A DNA stretch of 64,000 bases from Shewanella sediminis HAW-EB3 (lineage in GTDB: Bacteria > Pseudomonadota > Gammaproteobacteria > Enterobacterales > Shewanellaceae), in NCBI RefSeq assembly GCF_000018025.1, contig NC_009831.1:4836001-4900000 (forward strand), given 5' to 3'. Below the pieces are notes generated by a model. That model did not search any database, had not been told where the DNA came from, and was given only the letters and a program-made list of their open reading frames with translations. Below are positions 39,889 to 49,429 of this stretch, piece after piece; the first letter of the stretch is position 1; each line of letters starts with the position of its first letter. The translations under genes and the position numbers were made by a program.

Positions 39889-40510
39889 AAATTGTTCCTT
39901 ATCATAACTTAATTACTCTTTATATTTTTATTGATGAGATTTTTATACGAGCCAACGATTCCAGAAAGGTAATTTTAATAAAAAAGATTGCACACCAACC
40001 CAAAAACATTAAATAAACGATACTTATATTTCGCACTTTAAAACCACACTTAGATCACACAATAAACACACTCTAATTTAACCTTGCGTTTATTTGAATT
40101 AAACCATATTTCACATATCCCGCAAAACACATTTCCCGAAAACCAAAAAATAGAAGCCGTCATAAGCAATAAGTACCAACAAGGTAAAACGACCACACTT
40201 ACAAAGACTTACGACACCAGCAGTTGTCAGGGAAAATCTACCAATTTGAACTAAGCACTTATTTCACGAAAGCGGAAAATTGATTTCCCAATAACATAAA
40301 ATAAAAACAACAATCACAAGTAAATAGTAAAATGTTAGCGTGGCGATACTTTTAAAAACCAGGAGTATTATTAACAGTTTTAAAATGTAGAATGTAAACC
40401 GAACGTAAAACAAACATACAATAAACATTCAGCAATACAGTTAAATAAAACCAAACAGATCGAAGAACATAATTTATTAATAAATAATAAGATTTAAACA
40501 AGGAATCATA
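39889..40510. promoter_or_regulatory. Long AT-rich divergent spacer
   Basis: This 622-bp region between the molybdoenzyme operon and the porin gene is strongly AT-rich with many A-runs and no credible frame. It must hold promoters in both directions. I see only half-matches to FNR and CRP boxes (for example TTGATGAG near 39931 and TGTGATC near 40055, reverse). Confidence 0.5.
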
Positions 40511-41188
40511 ATGAATAAATTACTATTATCATCTTGTATCATGGCAATGGCCATGAGTGCCAGTCAGACTGTCGCGGCCGAAGAGAGCCAATTTACAACA
40601 TCTGGAGTGATGATGGGATTGAGCAACTACCTTTGGCGTGGACAGACAATCAGTGATGATAAACCATCACTCCAAGCCGATCTTATGGTCGAACATGACA
40701 GCGGGTTTTATTTGGGAACCTCATTTGAGACCTATCGTTATGAGGACTCGGATACTGTGGTCAAGGATTACGAGATCGACTACTACGGCGGCTATTACCT
40801 GATGGCCACTGACGATCTTGGCTTTGGCTTCAATGCCATGAAGTACACCTATGGCGATGGCGGCGACACTGTGGAATATGCACTATCGGTAGATTATCAG
40901 GCAATGAATCTGGCGGTTAATTACGATCAGGATGTAGAAACCTGGTATACCGAATTAAATTACTCATTCCAACTATTTAACGGCAGCAGCCTGGTAGCAC
41001 ATGCGGGTCTGTTTACCGATGCCGAAGCCTATGAGTTTGATGACAATGGCAAAGTGGCTGACACTGCCTACGATGTCGCACTGCGTTACAGCTACCCGCT
41101 GCTGTCACAGCTGGATCTGATGCTGGAAGCCAGCTATCACGAGTTTAACGATGACCACTATATGGTTGGATTAGCGTATAACTTCTAA
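40511..41188 (+). CDS. TorF-like outer-membrane porin
   Basis: A 225-residue beta-barrel protein with a signal peptide cut after QTVAA. It belongs to the TorF family of putative porins (GLSNYLWRGQTISDDKPSLQ is the family's opening) and ends in the aromatic VGLAYNF. TorF-like porins often lie beside anaerobic reductase genes in Shewanella, and this one is divergent from the TtrA-like operon, so it may admit the oxyanion substrate. AAGGAATC precedes the ATG. Confidence 0.88.
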   Translation: MNKLLLSSCIMAMAMSASQTVAAEESQFTTSGVMMGLSNYLWRGQTISDDKPSLQADLMVEHDSGFYLGTSFETYRYEDSDTVVKDYEIDYYGGYYLMATDDLGFGFNAMKYTYGDGGDTVEYALSVDYQAMNLAVNYDQDVETWYTELNYSFQLFNGSSLVAHAGLFTDAEAYEFDDNGKVADTAYDVALRYSYPLLSQLDLMLEASYHEFNDDHYMVGLAYNF

Positions 41189-41270
41189 CTTTCAGCTCTG
41201 CATTAGCCAGCCTAAAAGGAAGCTAAACCCGCATCAATGTTGAAGCAGATAAAGAGAAAGAGAAAGGGAT

Positions 41271-41304
41271 AATGGAGTGCTTTTATATGGGCTCCATTAC
41301 TTTT
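41271..41304 (+). terminator. Terminator of the porin gene
   Basis: AATGGAG / CTCCATT with a 14-nt loop, followed by ACTTTTATTT. Confidence 0.6.
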
Positions 41305-41336
41305 ATTTATAAGCAAAATAGAGACAAATTTCAGGC

Positions 41337-41363
41337 ATAAAAAAACCTGCTCAAAGGCAGGTT
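41337..41363 (-). terminator. tRNA-type terminator, copy 1
   Basis: AACCTGC / GCAGGTT, with the T-run on the reverse strand. It lies 43 bp beyond the 3' end of the tRNA fragment, where a tRNA-Leu terminator would be, and recurs at the other two repeats. Confidence 0.8.
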
Positions 41364-41406
41364 CTTATCTCTCAAACGAGAGTTTCTCTAATAAAGAGTA
41401 TTTGAT

Positions 41407-41459
41407 TGGTACCGGAGGACGGACTTGAACCGTCACGCTCGAAAGCAACGGATTTTGAA
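41407..41459 (-). repeat. tRNA-Leu(CAA) 3'-half fragment, copy 1 (attachment-site remnant)
   Basis: On the reverse strand it runs from the anticodon loop TTCAAAA through a long variable arm, the T-arm GACGG-TTCAAGT-CCGTC, the acceptor strand CTCCGGT and A-CCA. The anticodon is CAA and the long variable arm fits leucine. The 5' half (D-arm, acceptor 5' strand) is absent: identity to a real tRNA ends in the anticodon stem. This is what remains when an element integrates into the anticodon region of a tRNA gene. Confidence 0.85.
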
Positions 41460-41640
41460 AAGACCACCTCTGAAAATACTCAGTAATATCAATAAATAAA
41501 AACAACAAAAAGCACCTTTGCAAATTCTTTGCAAGAACAAGCGTTTCTCATTGTAATGGAATAATAAGCAAACAAATCGAACGTCACAACATCTCAAATG
41601 CACTGCATGTCTATCTTCTGAATAACAGTACATATAATGT
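41460..41640. repeat. Element-end sequence, copy 1
   Basis: About 180 bp shared with the same position at the other two tRNA fragments. It includes a perfect inverted repeat TTGCAAA-TTC-TTTGCAA at 41517-41533. It probably holds recombinase arm sites. I see no gene up to 41719. Confidence 0.7.
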
Positions 41641-41719
41641 TCAACACATTAGTAGATAATTCCATTGATAGAGATGGGAGAAATCCATTTCCCCTGGGGT
41701 CACGCTTTGGGAAGTCGGT

Positions 41720-43105
41720 CTACTTCTTAAAGACTTCAGGTAATTGGTATTGGTTTTTTAATACTGCTTCACTTGGTTCATACAAGCGCATGTGAAGATA
41801 GAAATCGTCTTTAGGAGCGGGTAACCAGTTACAGTTGGCTTCGGTTGGTTGCTTATGTTGGATGCACAGGGTTAACGTACCGTTCCGGTTATAAACTAGT
41901 TCGTCAGGTCGATTGCTTGAAATGGAGTAACGATCAATTGGATTTTCAATCATATAGAGATCTTTCGCATCATACATGGTCACTGACCAAAACGCTTTTG
42001 CTGGTGCATCTGCAGGCATAGTCATTCTGTATTCATACTTACCATCTAATTGTTGCTCATTAGAATCGGTATAACGGTTTGGATACAGGGCTCTCTCTTT
42101 GGTGTTTAGGCCTGCTGCTCTAAAGTTAATACTGGCACGACTGAGGTAGTCTGTTTCATATACACCCCCTTCATACATCATCGACCAGCCGTTATTTTTA
42201 ACGCCTAAGTCACGACCTGCATATGAGATTATTTGCTGTGCAGAGCTCAATGCGCGCATCAGGCCACGCTTTTGCGCTTCAGATAGGTTCTCCTCATCGA
42301 ACGGTTGAGCCTGTCCAATATTGATGTACTTGAACTGATCTACAATGGGTGAATCTGATGATATCGGATTATTACGTAGCTCCTGGTCAATGAGTTTGTA
42401 CCAATCCAGCCCTTCAGGCCGGGTCATCGGAGGGATGCCACCCGTTGCTTGACTTAGCTGTACAGGCTCTTGAGGCTGGCCTAGCTGAGTTAACGGGTAG
42501 TTAATAAAACCAGCATTTACCTTATTCGCCGCTTTTAAGTCTCGCTCTCCTGCAACGCCAACTCTTTGAATATACCAGACGAAAGGTGTTCTAGATTCAA
42601 TTACTCTGTCAATATCTTCAGGGACATCCCCCTGCCATCCTTTATTGACTAACAGAAATTTACCGCCTTGAGTGCCGACATTTTCGGTAATTAAATTCTC
42701 GACCGATTCGGTATAATTATCCAATAACTGCACGATGAAATAACGGTTATCTGTCACTGGTACTTCAATCACCAATGGCCCAGTCTCATTTAGGTTGATG
42801 TGTGACTGAGAATAGAGTGTATCGTTATTGACGGTCGGTACAATTCTGGTTTCAGGCCCCGAAAGCTTAAGGGTTTTCCCCATCTGATTCATTGGAGCCA
42901 TGCCATTATTCAGCGGGACAGATGTTGTAGTGGATGTCTTTCTCACTTGTGAGGTTGTTAACGGACCCGCACCATATATAAAAGCCTGAATACCTAAGTT
43001 GTAGGCTAGCTCCTCTTCAGGATCAATTGTGTTTGCCGTTACTGCTGACGTGCTAAATACACTCATTGCAGAGCAGATAAGTGGATAGAGAATTCGTTTC
43101 TTCAT
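41720..43105 (-). CDS. DUF1254/DUF1214 exported protein A
   Basis: A 461-residue protein with a signal peptide (cut near TAVTAN). The N-terminal DUF1254 half includes NDTLYSQSHINL and VPVTDNRYFIVQLLDNYTE, and the C-terminal DUF1214 half includes FWSVTMYDAK and NWLPAPKDDFYLHMRLYEP. These families are widespread, exported and of unknown function. It is the first gene inside element 1 and is divergent from the radical SAM gene. A paralogue lies at 45722, and both may act on products of the sulfatase. Confidence 0.9.
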   Translation of the reverse strand: MKKRILYPLICSAMSVFSTSAVTANTIDPEEELAYNLGIQAFIYGAGPLTTSQVRKTSTTTSVPLNNGMAPMNQMGKTLKLSGPETRIVPTVNNDTLYSQSHINLNETGPLVIEVPVTDNRYFIVQLLDNYTESVENLITENVGTQGGKFLLVNKGWQGDVPEDIDRVIESRTPFVWYIQRVGVAGERDLKAANKVNAGFINYPLTQLGQPQEPVQLSQATGGIPPMTRPEGLDWYKLIDQELRNNPISSDSPIVDQFKYINIGQAQPFDEENLSEAQKRGLMRALSSAQQIISYAGRDLGVKNNGWSMMYEGGVYETDYLSRASINFRAAGLNTKERALYPNRYTDSNEQQLDGKYEYRMTMPADAPAKAFWSVTMYDAKDLYMIENPIDRYSISSNRPDELVYNRNGTLTLCIQHKQPTEANCNWLPAPKDDFYLHMRLYEPSEAVLKNQYQLPEVFKK

Positions 43106-43346
43106 AGTAAGCCTTGCGTAGTTAATGGCGATGGCCTGAGTGTATGAGACAAGGCTTTAAAAATGTTAAATAGTGAATATCAAGAATCTTAATACTGCGA
43201 ATTACACCATATAAACCCATGTTTTAAAACGGATAAACATGCAGGGCATTGACACTTAAATCCGATGAAATAGCTGAGGTGTTTTCAGGCTATTGTGACA
43301 GACTTTATTAATCTCTATTTTAAAATAAAGATGTTTGGAGACCTGT

Positions 43347-44498
43347 ATGAATCACCTTAATTTACCGTTTAGTTTGTTCATTAAATCTGAAGGAGCAAAA
43401 TGTAATTTAGATTGCAGCTATTGCTACTACTTAAACCACTTAGATGAAGCAGATAAAAACTGCTCAATGAGTGAAGAGTTAATGGGACAATTGATAAAAG
43501 AGCACATAAAATCACAGCCAAATAAAGCGGAAAAGGTCGATTTCATTTGGCATGGCGGTGAGCCAATGCTTCGGGGGTTGGAGTTTTACCAAAGCGCAGT
43601 AAAGAAACAGCATGAGTCGACGACCCGAAAGGTGGTGATGAACACCATGCAAACTAACGGCACCTTGATTAATGAACGCTGGGCACAATTCTTTTCTGAT
43701 CATAACTTCATGTTGGGGGTCAGTATCGACGGCCCCAATCTGCTTAACGACATTGCTCGGGTCGATAAGAAAGGTCACTCCTCTTTCGAGCGCACCATGC
43801 GCGGCATAAAGCATCTTAAAAACTTCAATGTTGAGTTTAATACCTTAACCGTAGTGAATAATAAAACCTATCGCCACGCCAAGCATATCTATCCATTTTT
43901 GAAAGAAGCTGGCAGTGGTTATATGCAGTTTCAACCTTGCGTCGATCATGAACTCGATAGCCGTTCAGAGTACAACTGGTCGTTAACAGGAAAGCAGTGG
44001 GGCTTGTTTCTCTGTGAGCTTTTTGACCTCTGGAGCGAAAAAGATGTAGGCAAAGTTTATATCCAGTTTTTTGAAAACTGCTTGATGATATTGATGGGCT
44101 ATCAAAGCCAGATGTGCCACCACAGTAGGACCTGTGGCCAGCAGTTGATGGTTGAAACCGATGGATCAGTTTATAGCTGCGATCATTATGGTTATGACGA
44201 GTTCAAGCTCAGTAACAGCGAGTCCAGCTTAAAAGCGATGGCAAACAGTGAGAGGCAAGTTACCTTTGGCGCGGCAAAATATGAAGCATTGAGTAACAAG
44301 TGTCGCGATTGTGATTTTCTCGACATATGTAACGGCGGCTGCCCTAAAAATAGAACGCTAAAAACAGTACAAGGTGAGAATCATAACGTGCTTTGCGAGG
44401 GTTACGAGATCTTTTTTAAACATGCTTTGCCTAAGATGCTGTCGATGGTCGATGCGATGAAACAGGGCTATTCACCTGCTTTCTTCCCCATTTTTTAA
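43347..44498 (+). CDS. Anaerobic sulfatase-maturating enzyme (radical SAM)
   Basis: A 383-residue radical SAM/SPASM protein. The SAM-cluster motif CNLDCSYCYY is at about residue 18, followed by WHGGEPMLR and SIDGP. The C-terminal part has CGQQLMVETDGSVYSCDHYGY and CRDCDFLDICNGGCP for two auxiliary clusters, as in anSME. The enzyme converts the active-site Ser or Cys of sulfatases to formylglycine, without oxygen. I set the start at 43347 (MNHLNLPFS), where GGAG lies 7 bp upstream; a longer frame begins at 43335. A sulfatase with a matching Ser-type motif is encoded 2.7 kb downstream. Confidence 0.92.
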   Translation: MNHLNLPFSLFIKSEGAKCNLDCSYCYYLNHLDEADKNCSMSEELMGQLIKEHIKSQPNKAEKVDFIWHGGEPMLRGLEFYQSAVKKQHESTTRKVVMNTMQTNGTLINERWAQFFSDHNFMLGVSIDGPNLLNDIARVDKKGHSSFERTMRGIKHLKNFNVEFNTLTVVNNKTYRHAKHIYPFLKEAGSGYMQFQPCVDHELDSRSEYNWSLTGKQWGLFLCELFDLWSEKDVGKVYIQFFENCLMILMGYQSQMCHHSRTCGQQLMVETDGSVYSCDHYGYDEFKLSNSESSLKAMANSERQVTFGAAKYEALSNKCRDCDFLDICNGGCPKNRTLKTVQGENHNVLCEGYEIFFKHALPKMLSMVDAMKQGYSPAFFPIF

Positions 44499-44601
44499 AC
44501 ATTTGGTAGCGAGTAAATATCGGCAATCCGGCATTTATCAATAACATGAGTATGTTATAGCGGCAAAATGTTCTTATAATGAATTTTTAAATGGAATCGT
44601 A

Positions 44602-45507
44602 ATGGTTGTCATGTCGAACGATTATAATTTATTGCGCTTGCTATTGGTCTTAAATGAAACAAGACAAACAGTGCAGGCCGCCAAAGCTTTAAATGTGAGT
44701 CAGCCAACCATTAGCGTTATGCTGAAAAAGCTACGTGAGCAGTTTAATGATGAACTGTTCGTGCGCAGTAAAACTCAACTTGAGCCCACACCAAAGTGTT
44801 TAACGATCATTGCTAAACTACCGGACTTACTTGAGCAGATGGAACAGTTGTACTTAGATGCAGAGGTGTGGAATATTGCCGATATGTCTGGCGAGCTCAA
44901 GTTGCTGCTTCCCTCCCCATTGATGGCTGTTATCGGTGCGCCGCTTATTGGTAAGCTTACTAAGCTCGCCCCTAAACTCACCGTTGAGTGTGCTCATTGG
45001 GGCCACAATGCCGTACAACTGCTAGAGCGCGATCCTAAAGCTTGGGGAATATCTTACTTGCCGATGGATACCAATAAGGTTTTATATCAGCGTGACCTTG
45101 GTTACGACAAGTTCATGTTAATTATGCGTAAAGGCCATCCGCTTCAAGACAATACGCTTACCGAAGTTCTCAACTATCCAATCTGCGTTAATACTATTCC
45201 AGGTTACACTGAGCCCTCAAAGGCTGAAATGCTGATTAAGAAATATGACCTCGATGGACATATCAACTTGCGCTGCAGTGACATGAGCATGATGCTCAAA
45301 CTGGTTAAAGACAGCGATTTTATCTGCGTGGCTACTGAAAAATGCGCTACTGTACTGGGGAATGATTATCGCTATGAGGCGTTACCTAGAGAGCTTTATA
45401 AGGATACCTTCAGACGCTCGTACGCCTTATTTACCCATCAACGAAATCGACATAATCCATTAACGGACTGGCTAGAGCATGAAATCTTAGCCTTAATGAA
45501 CGAATAG
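44602..45507 (+). CDS. LysR-family regulator of the sulfatase island
   Basis: A 301-residue LysR protein. Its helix-turn-helix (AAKALNVSQPTISVMLKKLREQF) lies in residues 20-60 and the substrate-binding domain follows. It resembles the NodD/LeuO-like subgroup by its short first helix and LELTP-like phrase (QLEPTPKC). It is co-oriented with, and lies between, the anSME gene and the DUF1254-sulfatase operon, so it likely controls them. The ligand is unknown; ATG at 44611 is an alternative start. Confidence 0.88.
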   Translation: MVVMSNDYNLLRLLLVLNETRQTVQAAKALNVSQPTISVMLKKLREQFNDELFVRSKTQLEPTPKCLTIIAKLPDLLEQMEQLYLDAEVWNIADMSGELKLLLPSPLMAVIGAPLIGKLTKLAPKLTVECAHWGHNAVQLLERDPKAWGISYLPMDTNKVLYQRDLGYDKFMLIMRKGHPLQDNTLTEVLNYPICVNTIPGYTEPSKAEMLIKKYDLDGHINLRCSDMSMMLKLVKDSDFICVATEKCATVLGNDYRYEALPRELYKDTFRRSYALFTHQRNRHNPLTDWLEHEILALMNE

Positions 45508-45721
45508 CATAAAATCTAGCCCTTCAAATTCGCATGCGCCGATGATTTTCAAGGCTTAAATCGGTACGGCGCAGGCTCCAACTCTCCCCTCCAATAAGCT
45601 GTAACTCCTATATTTACTGCCAGTTCTCCCCATCTATTCAGGCTATTAAATAACGTAATAATCACTATCACCCCTTTTTTGTCCGTTTTTATTTATCGTT
45701 TAAAAAAAACGGAGAAACACT

Positions 45722-47143
45722 ATGATTAAAAGCCATTTAGCTAAAGTCGTACTGGCTATCGCCATTGCAACGTCACCAGTTTGTTATGCAGAGCAAAGTT
45801 CGCAAAATACTCAGTCAGAACAGACGTTAACCATCCAACAAAGTTTACTCGGTGAAACCTACAGCTTAGGTGTAAATGCCTATCTGTGGGGTTCAGCATT
45901 GGTAAGAATGGAGCAGATCTCCCGCCAATATACCGACATCAGCTCGCCTCAAGCAGATACCAGTTATCGCGCTCCCTTAAACGAGTTTGGACACGCCAGA
46001 AGACTCAGTTCACCAGCAGACAAAGACATGCCAACGGCGAACCGGGATACCTTGTACTCGAGTGCAGTATTGGACGTTTCTGAGGAGCCAATCGTACTAT
46101 CCGTGCCAGATGTTGAAGATAGATACTTTGTCATCAACATGTTTGATATGTGGCACAACCTATTTCAATACGTTGGTACTCGTGAAACTGGCAGCCTCGC
46201 TAAAGAGTTCCTAATCGTGCCACCGGGCTGGAAAGGGGAAGCGCCTCGCAACACTAAAGTGATCGAAGCACCGACAGACAAAGTCTGGTTATGGGGCCGT
46301 ACACAGGTCTTAGGTGAGCAAGACTATGCCAATGTACATGCCGTACAAGACAAATATGAGATCACACCATTAAGCGAGTATTTAGGTCGACCAGCCAAGC
46401 AAGTCGCTACCGAACTTAGCGCGCGCCCAGGGCAAGAGGAGGATGCGCTACGCTTCTTCACTGAGCTGGCGGAGTATGTCAAACAAAACCCGCTTGATGA
46501 GCGCCAACAGGCACTCTTTGGTCAGTTTGAAAAGATTGGTTTAACTAAGCAAGGTTTTGACGCCACTAAACTATCTCCTGAAATGCAGCAGGTGTTGGTG
46601 CAAGCCATGACTGATGCCCAGCAGATTATCAGTGCTCAAGTGGCGAACCCGAACACGCTGGAAGTCAAAGATGGCTGGTTCTACGCGTTTGAGCTCGATG
46701 ATTTCGGTGATGACAACGCCTTAAGATCACTGGTTGCCGGACCATACCTTGGTGGGCAAGGTCCAAACGAAGCTATCTACCCAATTACCTACACCGACGG
46801 TAAAGGCAAGCCTCTTAATGGTGGTCAAGGCTACAAGATGAGCTTTGATAAAGCCCCACCAGTAGGTGCTTTTTGGTCACTGACGGTATACGACGCCAAA
46901 ACCAAACTCTTGGTCAGTAATGAGATAAAGCGTTACAGCGTCAATAACCTCACCGATCTCGATAAAAACGCCGATGGCTCATTCGACATCCATCTACAGC
47001 ATGACAACCCCGCAGGAAACAAATCCGCTAACTGGTTACCGACGCCAGAAGGCAATTTCTATGTACTCGCCAGGCTCTACATTCCATCGAAAGAGATCCT
47101 TGAGATGAAGTGGACAGTCCCTGCGATCCAAAACCTTAAATAA
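45722..47143 (+). CDS. DUF1254/DUF1214 exported protein B
   Basis: A 473-residue paralogue of the protein at 41720, with a signal peptide (cut near PVCYAEQ). It keeps ANRDTLYSSAVLD and VPDVEDRYFVINMFDMWHN in the DUF1254 half and FWSLTVYDAKTKLLV with NWLPTPEGNFYVLARLY in the DUF1214 half. The start has a GGAG ribosome site (ACGGAGAAACACT). The sulfatase gene follows after 39 bp, so the two are an operon. The function is unknown; the pairing suggests a periplasmic step tied to sulfate-ester breakdown. Confidence 0.9.
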   Translation: MIKSHLAKVVLAIAIATSPVCYAEQSSQNTQSEQTLTIQQSLLGETYSLGVNAYLWGSALVRMEQISRQYTDISSPQADTSYRAPLNEFGHARRLSSPADKDMPTANRDTLYSSAVLDVSEEPIVLSVPDVEDRYFVINMFDMWHNLFQYVGTRETGSLAKEFLIVPPGWKGEAPRNTKVIEAPTDKVWLWGRTQVLGEQDYANVHAVQDKYEITPLSEYLGRPAKQVATELSARPGQEEDALRFFTELAEYVKQNPLDERQQALFGQFEKIGLTKQGFDATKLSPEMQQVLVQAMTDAQQIISAQVANPNTLEVKDGWFYAFELDDFGDDNALRSLVAGPYLGGQGPNEAIYPITYTDGKGKPLNGGQGYKMSFDKAPPVGAFWSLTVYDAKTKLLVSNEIKRYSVNNLTDLDKNADGSFDIHLQHDNPAGNKSANWLPTPEGNFYVLARLYIPSKEILEMKWTVPAIQNLK

Positions 47144-47182
47144 CGTTTCTCATTACTCAGTTAAATAGATCTAGGAGCCATT

Positions 47183-48736
47183 ATGGTTAACAAATTAACC
47201 AAGTCAGCGATCGCCTTAGCAGTTGTTGCCTCTAGCGGTGTGTCAGCAGCATCAACTCAGCCTAACGTCGTTGCCATCATGTTAGATGATGTCACCACCA
47301 TGGATATCTCCGCATATCACCGCGGCTTAGGTGCAGTCAGTACGCCTAATATCGACCGAATTGCCGAGCGCGGCATGATGGTGAGTGATTACTATGCTCA
47401 AGGCAGTTCAACTGCGGGTCGCTCTGCCTTTATCACTGGCCAATATCCTATTCGAACCGGCTTAACCTCTGTTGGACAACCGGGCTCGACCCGCGGCCTG
47501 CAAAAAGAGGACCCGACCCTAGCGGAAATGCTCAAAGACAAAGGCTATGCCACCGTACATGTGGGTAAGAGTCACCTGGGTGATAACAATGACCACCTAC
47601 CAACTGTGCATGGCTTTGATGAGTTCTACGGCTTCCTCTATCACCTCAACGTGATGGAGATGCACGAGCAGCCGGAGTTTCCTAAAGATCCCAACTTTAA
47701 GGGGCGTGGCCGCAACATGATCCATACTGTCGCGACCGATAAGTTTGACGACACCGTCGACCCACGTTTTGGTGTGATCGGTAAGCAAACCATTAGCGAC
47801 CAAGGTGAACTGGGAGCTAAGCGGATGCAGACTGTCGATGGTGAGTTCTTAGATTTTGCTATCAACTGGCTAGAAAAGCATGAAGCAACGAATGACGACC
47901 AGCCATATTTCATGTGGTACAACCCAACGCGTATGCACCAGAAAACCCATGTGCGCCCTGAGTATCAAGGTGCTAGCCAACATAATACCTACTATGACGG
48001 TTTAGTTGAGCTCGATGATCAAATTGGTGTGCTTCTCGACAAGCTAGAAGCGACCGGAGAGATAGACAACACCATCATCCTATTTACCTCCGACAACGGT
48101 GTGAATCTGGACCATTGGCCTGACTCCGGAGCGGCGTCTTTCCGTGGCCAAAAAGGTACCACTTGGGATGGCGGCTTCCGCGTACCAATGTTAGTGAGCT
48201 GGCCAGCCAAGATCCCTCAAGGAGAATATACCGATGGTTTGATGTCTGCCGAAGATTGGGTGCCAACGATTATGGCTGCGGCGGGTGACGCGGATATCAA
48301 GCAAGACTTGCTAACAGGCAAGAAGATTAACGACGAAACCTACAAGGTGCATATCGATGGTTATAACCAACTGGATATGCTGACTGAGGGTGGCAAGAGT
48401 AATCGACATGAGTTCTTCTTCTATAACGAGAATAGCTTAAATGCATTCCGTGTTGATGAGTGGAAAGTACACCTTAAAACCAAAACCGAATGGATTGCCC
48501 CTGCAGATGAGTGGCCATTGGGCATGATCCTCAATATTAAAGCGGATCCGTTTGAGCGCTCTCCTGATACCCGCGGTTGGTTCCTCTGGATGAAAGAGAA
48601 GACTTGGGTACTGCCAAAGCTACTTAAAGCAGTTGGTAAACATCAGCAGTCACTTAAAGCCTTCCCTCCTCGTTTAACAAACGGCGGCATTGGTATGAAC
48701 GACAAGTCTGTCGTTGAAGAAAAGAGCAACAAATAA
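47183..48736 (+). CDS. Ser-type sulfatase (formylglycine-dependent)
   Basis: A 517-residue exported sulfatase of the alkaline-phosphatase superfamily (S1). The signal peptide is cut near VSAAST. Metal ligands D35-D36 (MLDDV) are followed by the modification motif S76-T-A-G-R80, then SAFITG, the S-x-A-x-R form served by anSME. Downstream, KSHLGD and LFTSDNG complete the active site. The match of a Ser-type motif with an anSME gene in the same island is strong functional support. Hydrophobic sulfate esters are plausible substrates given the FadL-like channel, but the sequence does not decide this. Confidence 0.93.
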   Translation: MVNKLTKSAIALAVVASSGVSAASTQPNVVAIMLDDVTTMDISAYHRGLGAVSTPNIDRIAERGMMVSDYYAQGSSTAGRSAFITGQYPIRTGLTSVGQPGSTRGLQKEDPTLAEMLKDKGYATVHVGKSHLGDNNDHLPTVHGFDEFYGFLYHLNVMEMHEQPEFPKDPNFKGRGRNMIHTVATDKFDDTVDPRFGVIGKQTISDQGELGAKRMQTVDGEFLDFAINWLEKHEATNDDQPYFMWYNPTRMHQKTHVRPEYQGASQHNTYYDGLVELDDQIGVLLDKLEATGEIDNTIILFTSDNGVNLDHWPDSGAASFRGQKGTTWDGGFRVPMLVSWPAKIPQGEYTDGLMSAEDWVPTIMAAAGDADIKQDLLTGKKINDETYKVHIDGYNQLDMLTEGGKSNRHEFFFYNENSLNAFRVDEWKVHLKTKTEWIAPADEWPLGMILNIKADPFERSPDTRGWFLWMKEKTWVLPKLLKAVGKHQQSLKAFPPRLTNGGIGMNDKSVVEEKSNK

Positions 48737-48743
48737 CCATGGC

Positions 48744-48763
48744 AGGTGCGCTCAAGCGCACCT
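48744..48763 (+). terminator. Stable hairpin between sulfatase and barrel gene
   Basis: AGGTGCGCT / AGCGCACCT with a tiny loop, followed by CATTCTT rather than a T-run. It may attenuate transcription into the downstream genes or stabilise the upstream mRNA. Confidence 0.45.
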
Positions 48764-48790
48764 CATTCTTGATTTACAGGGGATCTATCG

Positions 48791-49429
48791 ATGGTTAACA
48801 GAACATTACCGGCGCTAATGGCACTCGTGATTTCACAGCTTGTTTACGCTGAAGAGCCAGCTGATATGACTGACCCTATGTCGGTCTATACCGGTGGCGA
48901 AATTGTAGCGGGCAACAAGGGGCTGGGCGCGACGTTTCAGTTTGGTATTTCCAAAGGGGATTGGGGTGCACTAGGTAAGTTAGAAACTAAAAATAACTTC
49001 GAAAACTATCGGGTACGTTTTTTTACCCCAAATAAGAAAACCGGCACCGGACTTTTTATCGATGCCGGACATGATTTTTCAGTCGATGGACTCACGAGTA
49101 ACTACGCTACAGTTGGGGTGATGCAGGTCTTCCCACTTTCCGACAAGGTTAAATTATACAGTGCATTAACCTACGGCAAGAGTTGGGAGGCAAATGACCA
49201 ATTCAGAGAAACTCGCATTATATCCAGTGTCAACTACTTCAAATATGACTTTGCCGAAAAGTTCTTTTTACAGATCGCACCGCAATACAGCTACGGCTTA
49301 GATGGTGAAGAAACAAGAAAGTTTTCCGCTGAAGTTCAAATTGGTTACAAGGTCGATCAAGACAACGTTGTAGTGATCACGGGTGATAGTGATAACAACG
49401 CCTGGATAACGTATCGCGCCCGATTCTAA
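48791..49429 (+). CDS. Small outer-membrane barrel-like protein
   Basis: A 212-residue protein with a signal peptide (cut near LVYAEE). The mature chain alternates polar and hydrophobic residues in strands about 10 long and ends ITYRARF, with a terminal Phe; it fits an 8- to 10-strand barrel. I do not recognise a named family. It lies 54 bp after the sulfatase gene and before an RND pump operon, so it may be the outer-membrane part of the island's transport set. The ribosome site is GGGGATC. Confidence 0.7.
   Translation: MVNRTLPALMALVISQLVYAEEPADMTDPMSVYTGGEIVAGNKGLGATFQFGISKGDWGALGKLETKNNFENYRVRFFTPNKKTGTGLFIDAGHDFSVDGLTSNYATVGVMQVFPLSDKVKLYSALTYGKSWEANDQFRETRIISSVNYFKYDFAEKFFLQIAPQYSYGLDGEETRKFSAEVQIGYKVDQDNVVVITGDSDNNAWITYRARF

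Noticed and set aside
40044..40061. CRP site in the spacer before the molybdoenzyme operon
   Set aside because: Only one half (TGTGA) matches; the other half reads TGTGG where TCACA is needed.
41407..41459. The repeated RNA-like fragment as a tmRNA (ssrA) end
   Set aside because: The T-arm and acceptor differ from ssrA as I know it, and a CAA anticodon loop with a long variable arm fits tRNA-Leu.
41433..41633. Reverse-strand frame in element-end copy 1, similar to one at 55076-55264 (YCYSxDRH and LLFHYNEK shared)
   Set aside because: The likeness follows from the repeated DNA. The frame is not kept in copy 3, there is no ribosome site, and it runs through the tRNA fragment.
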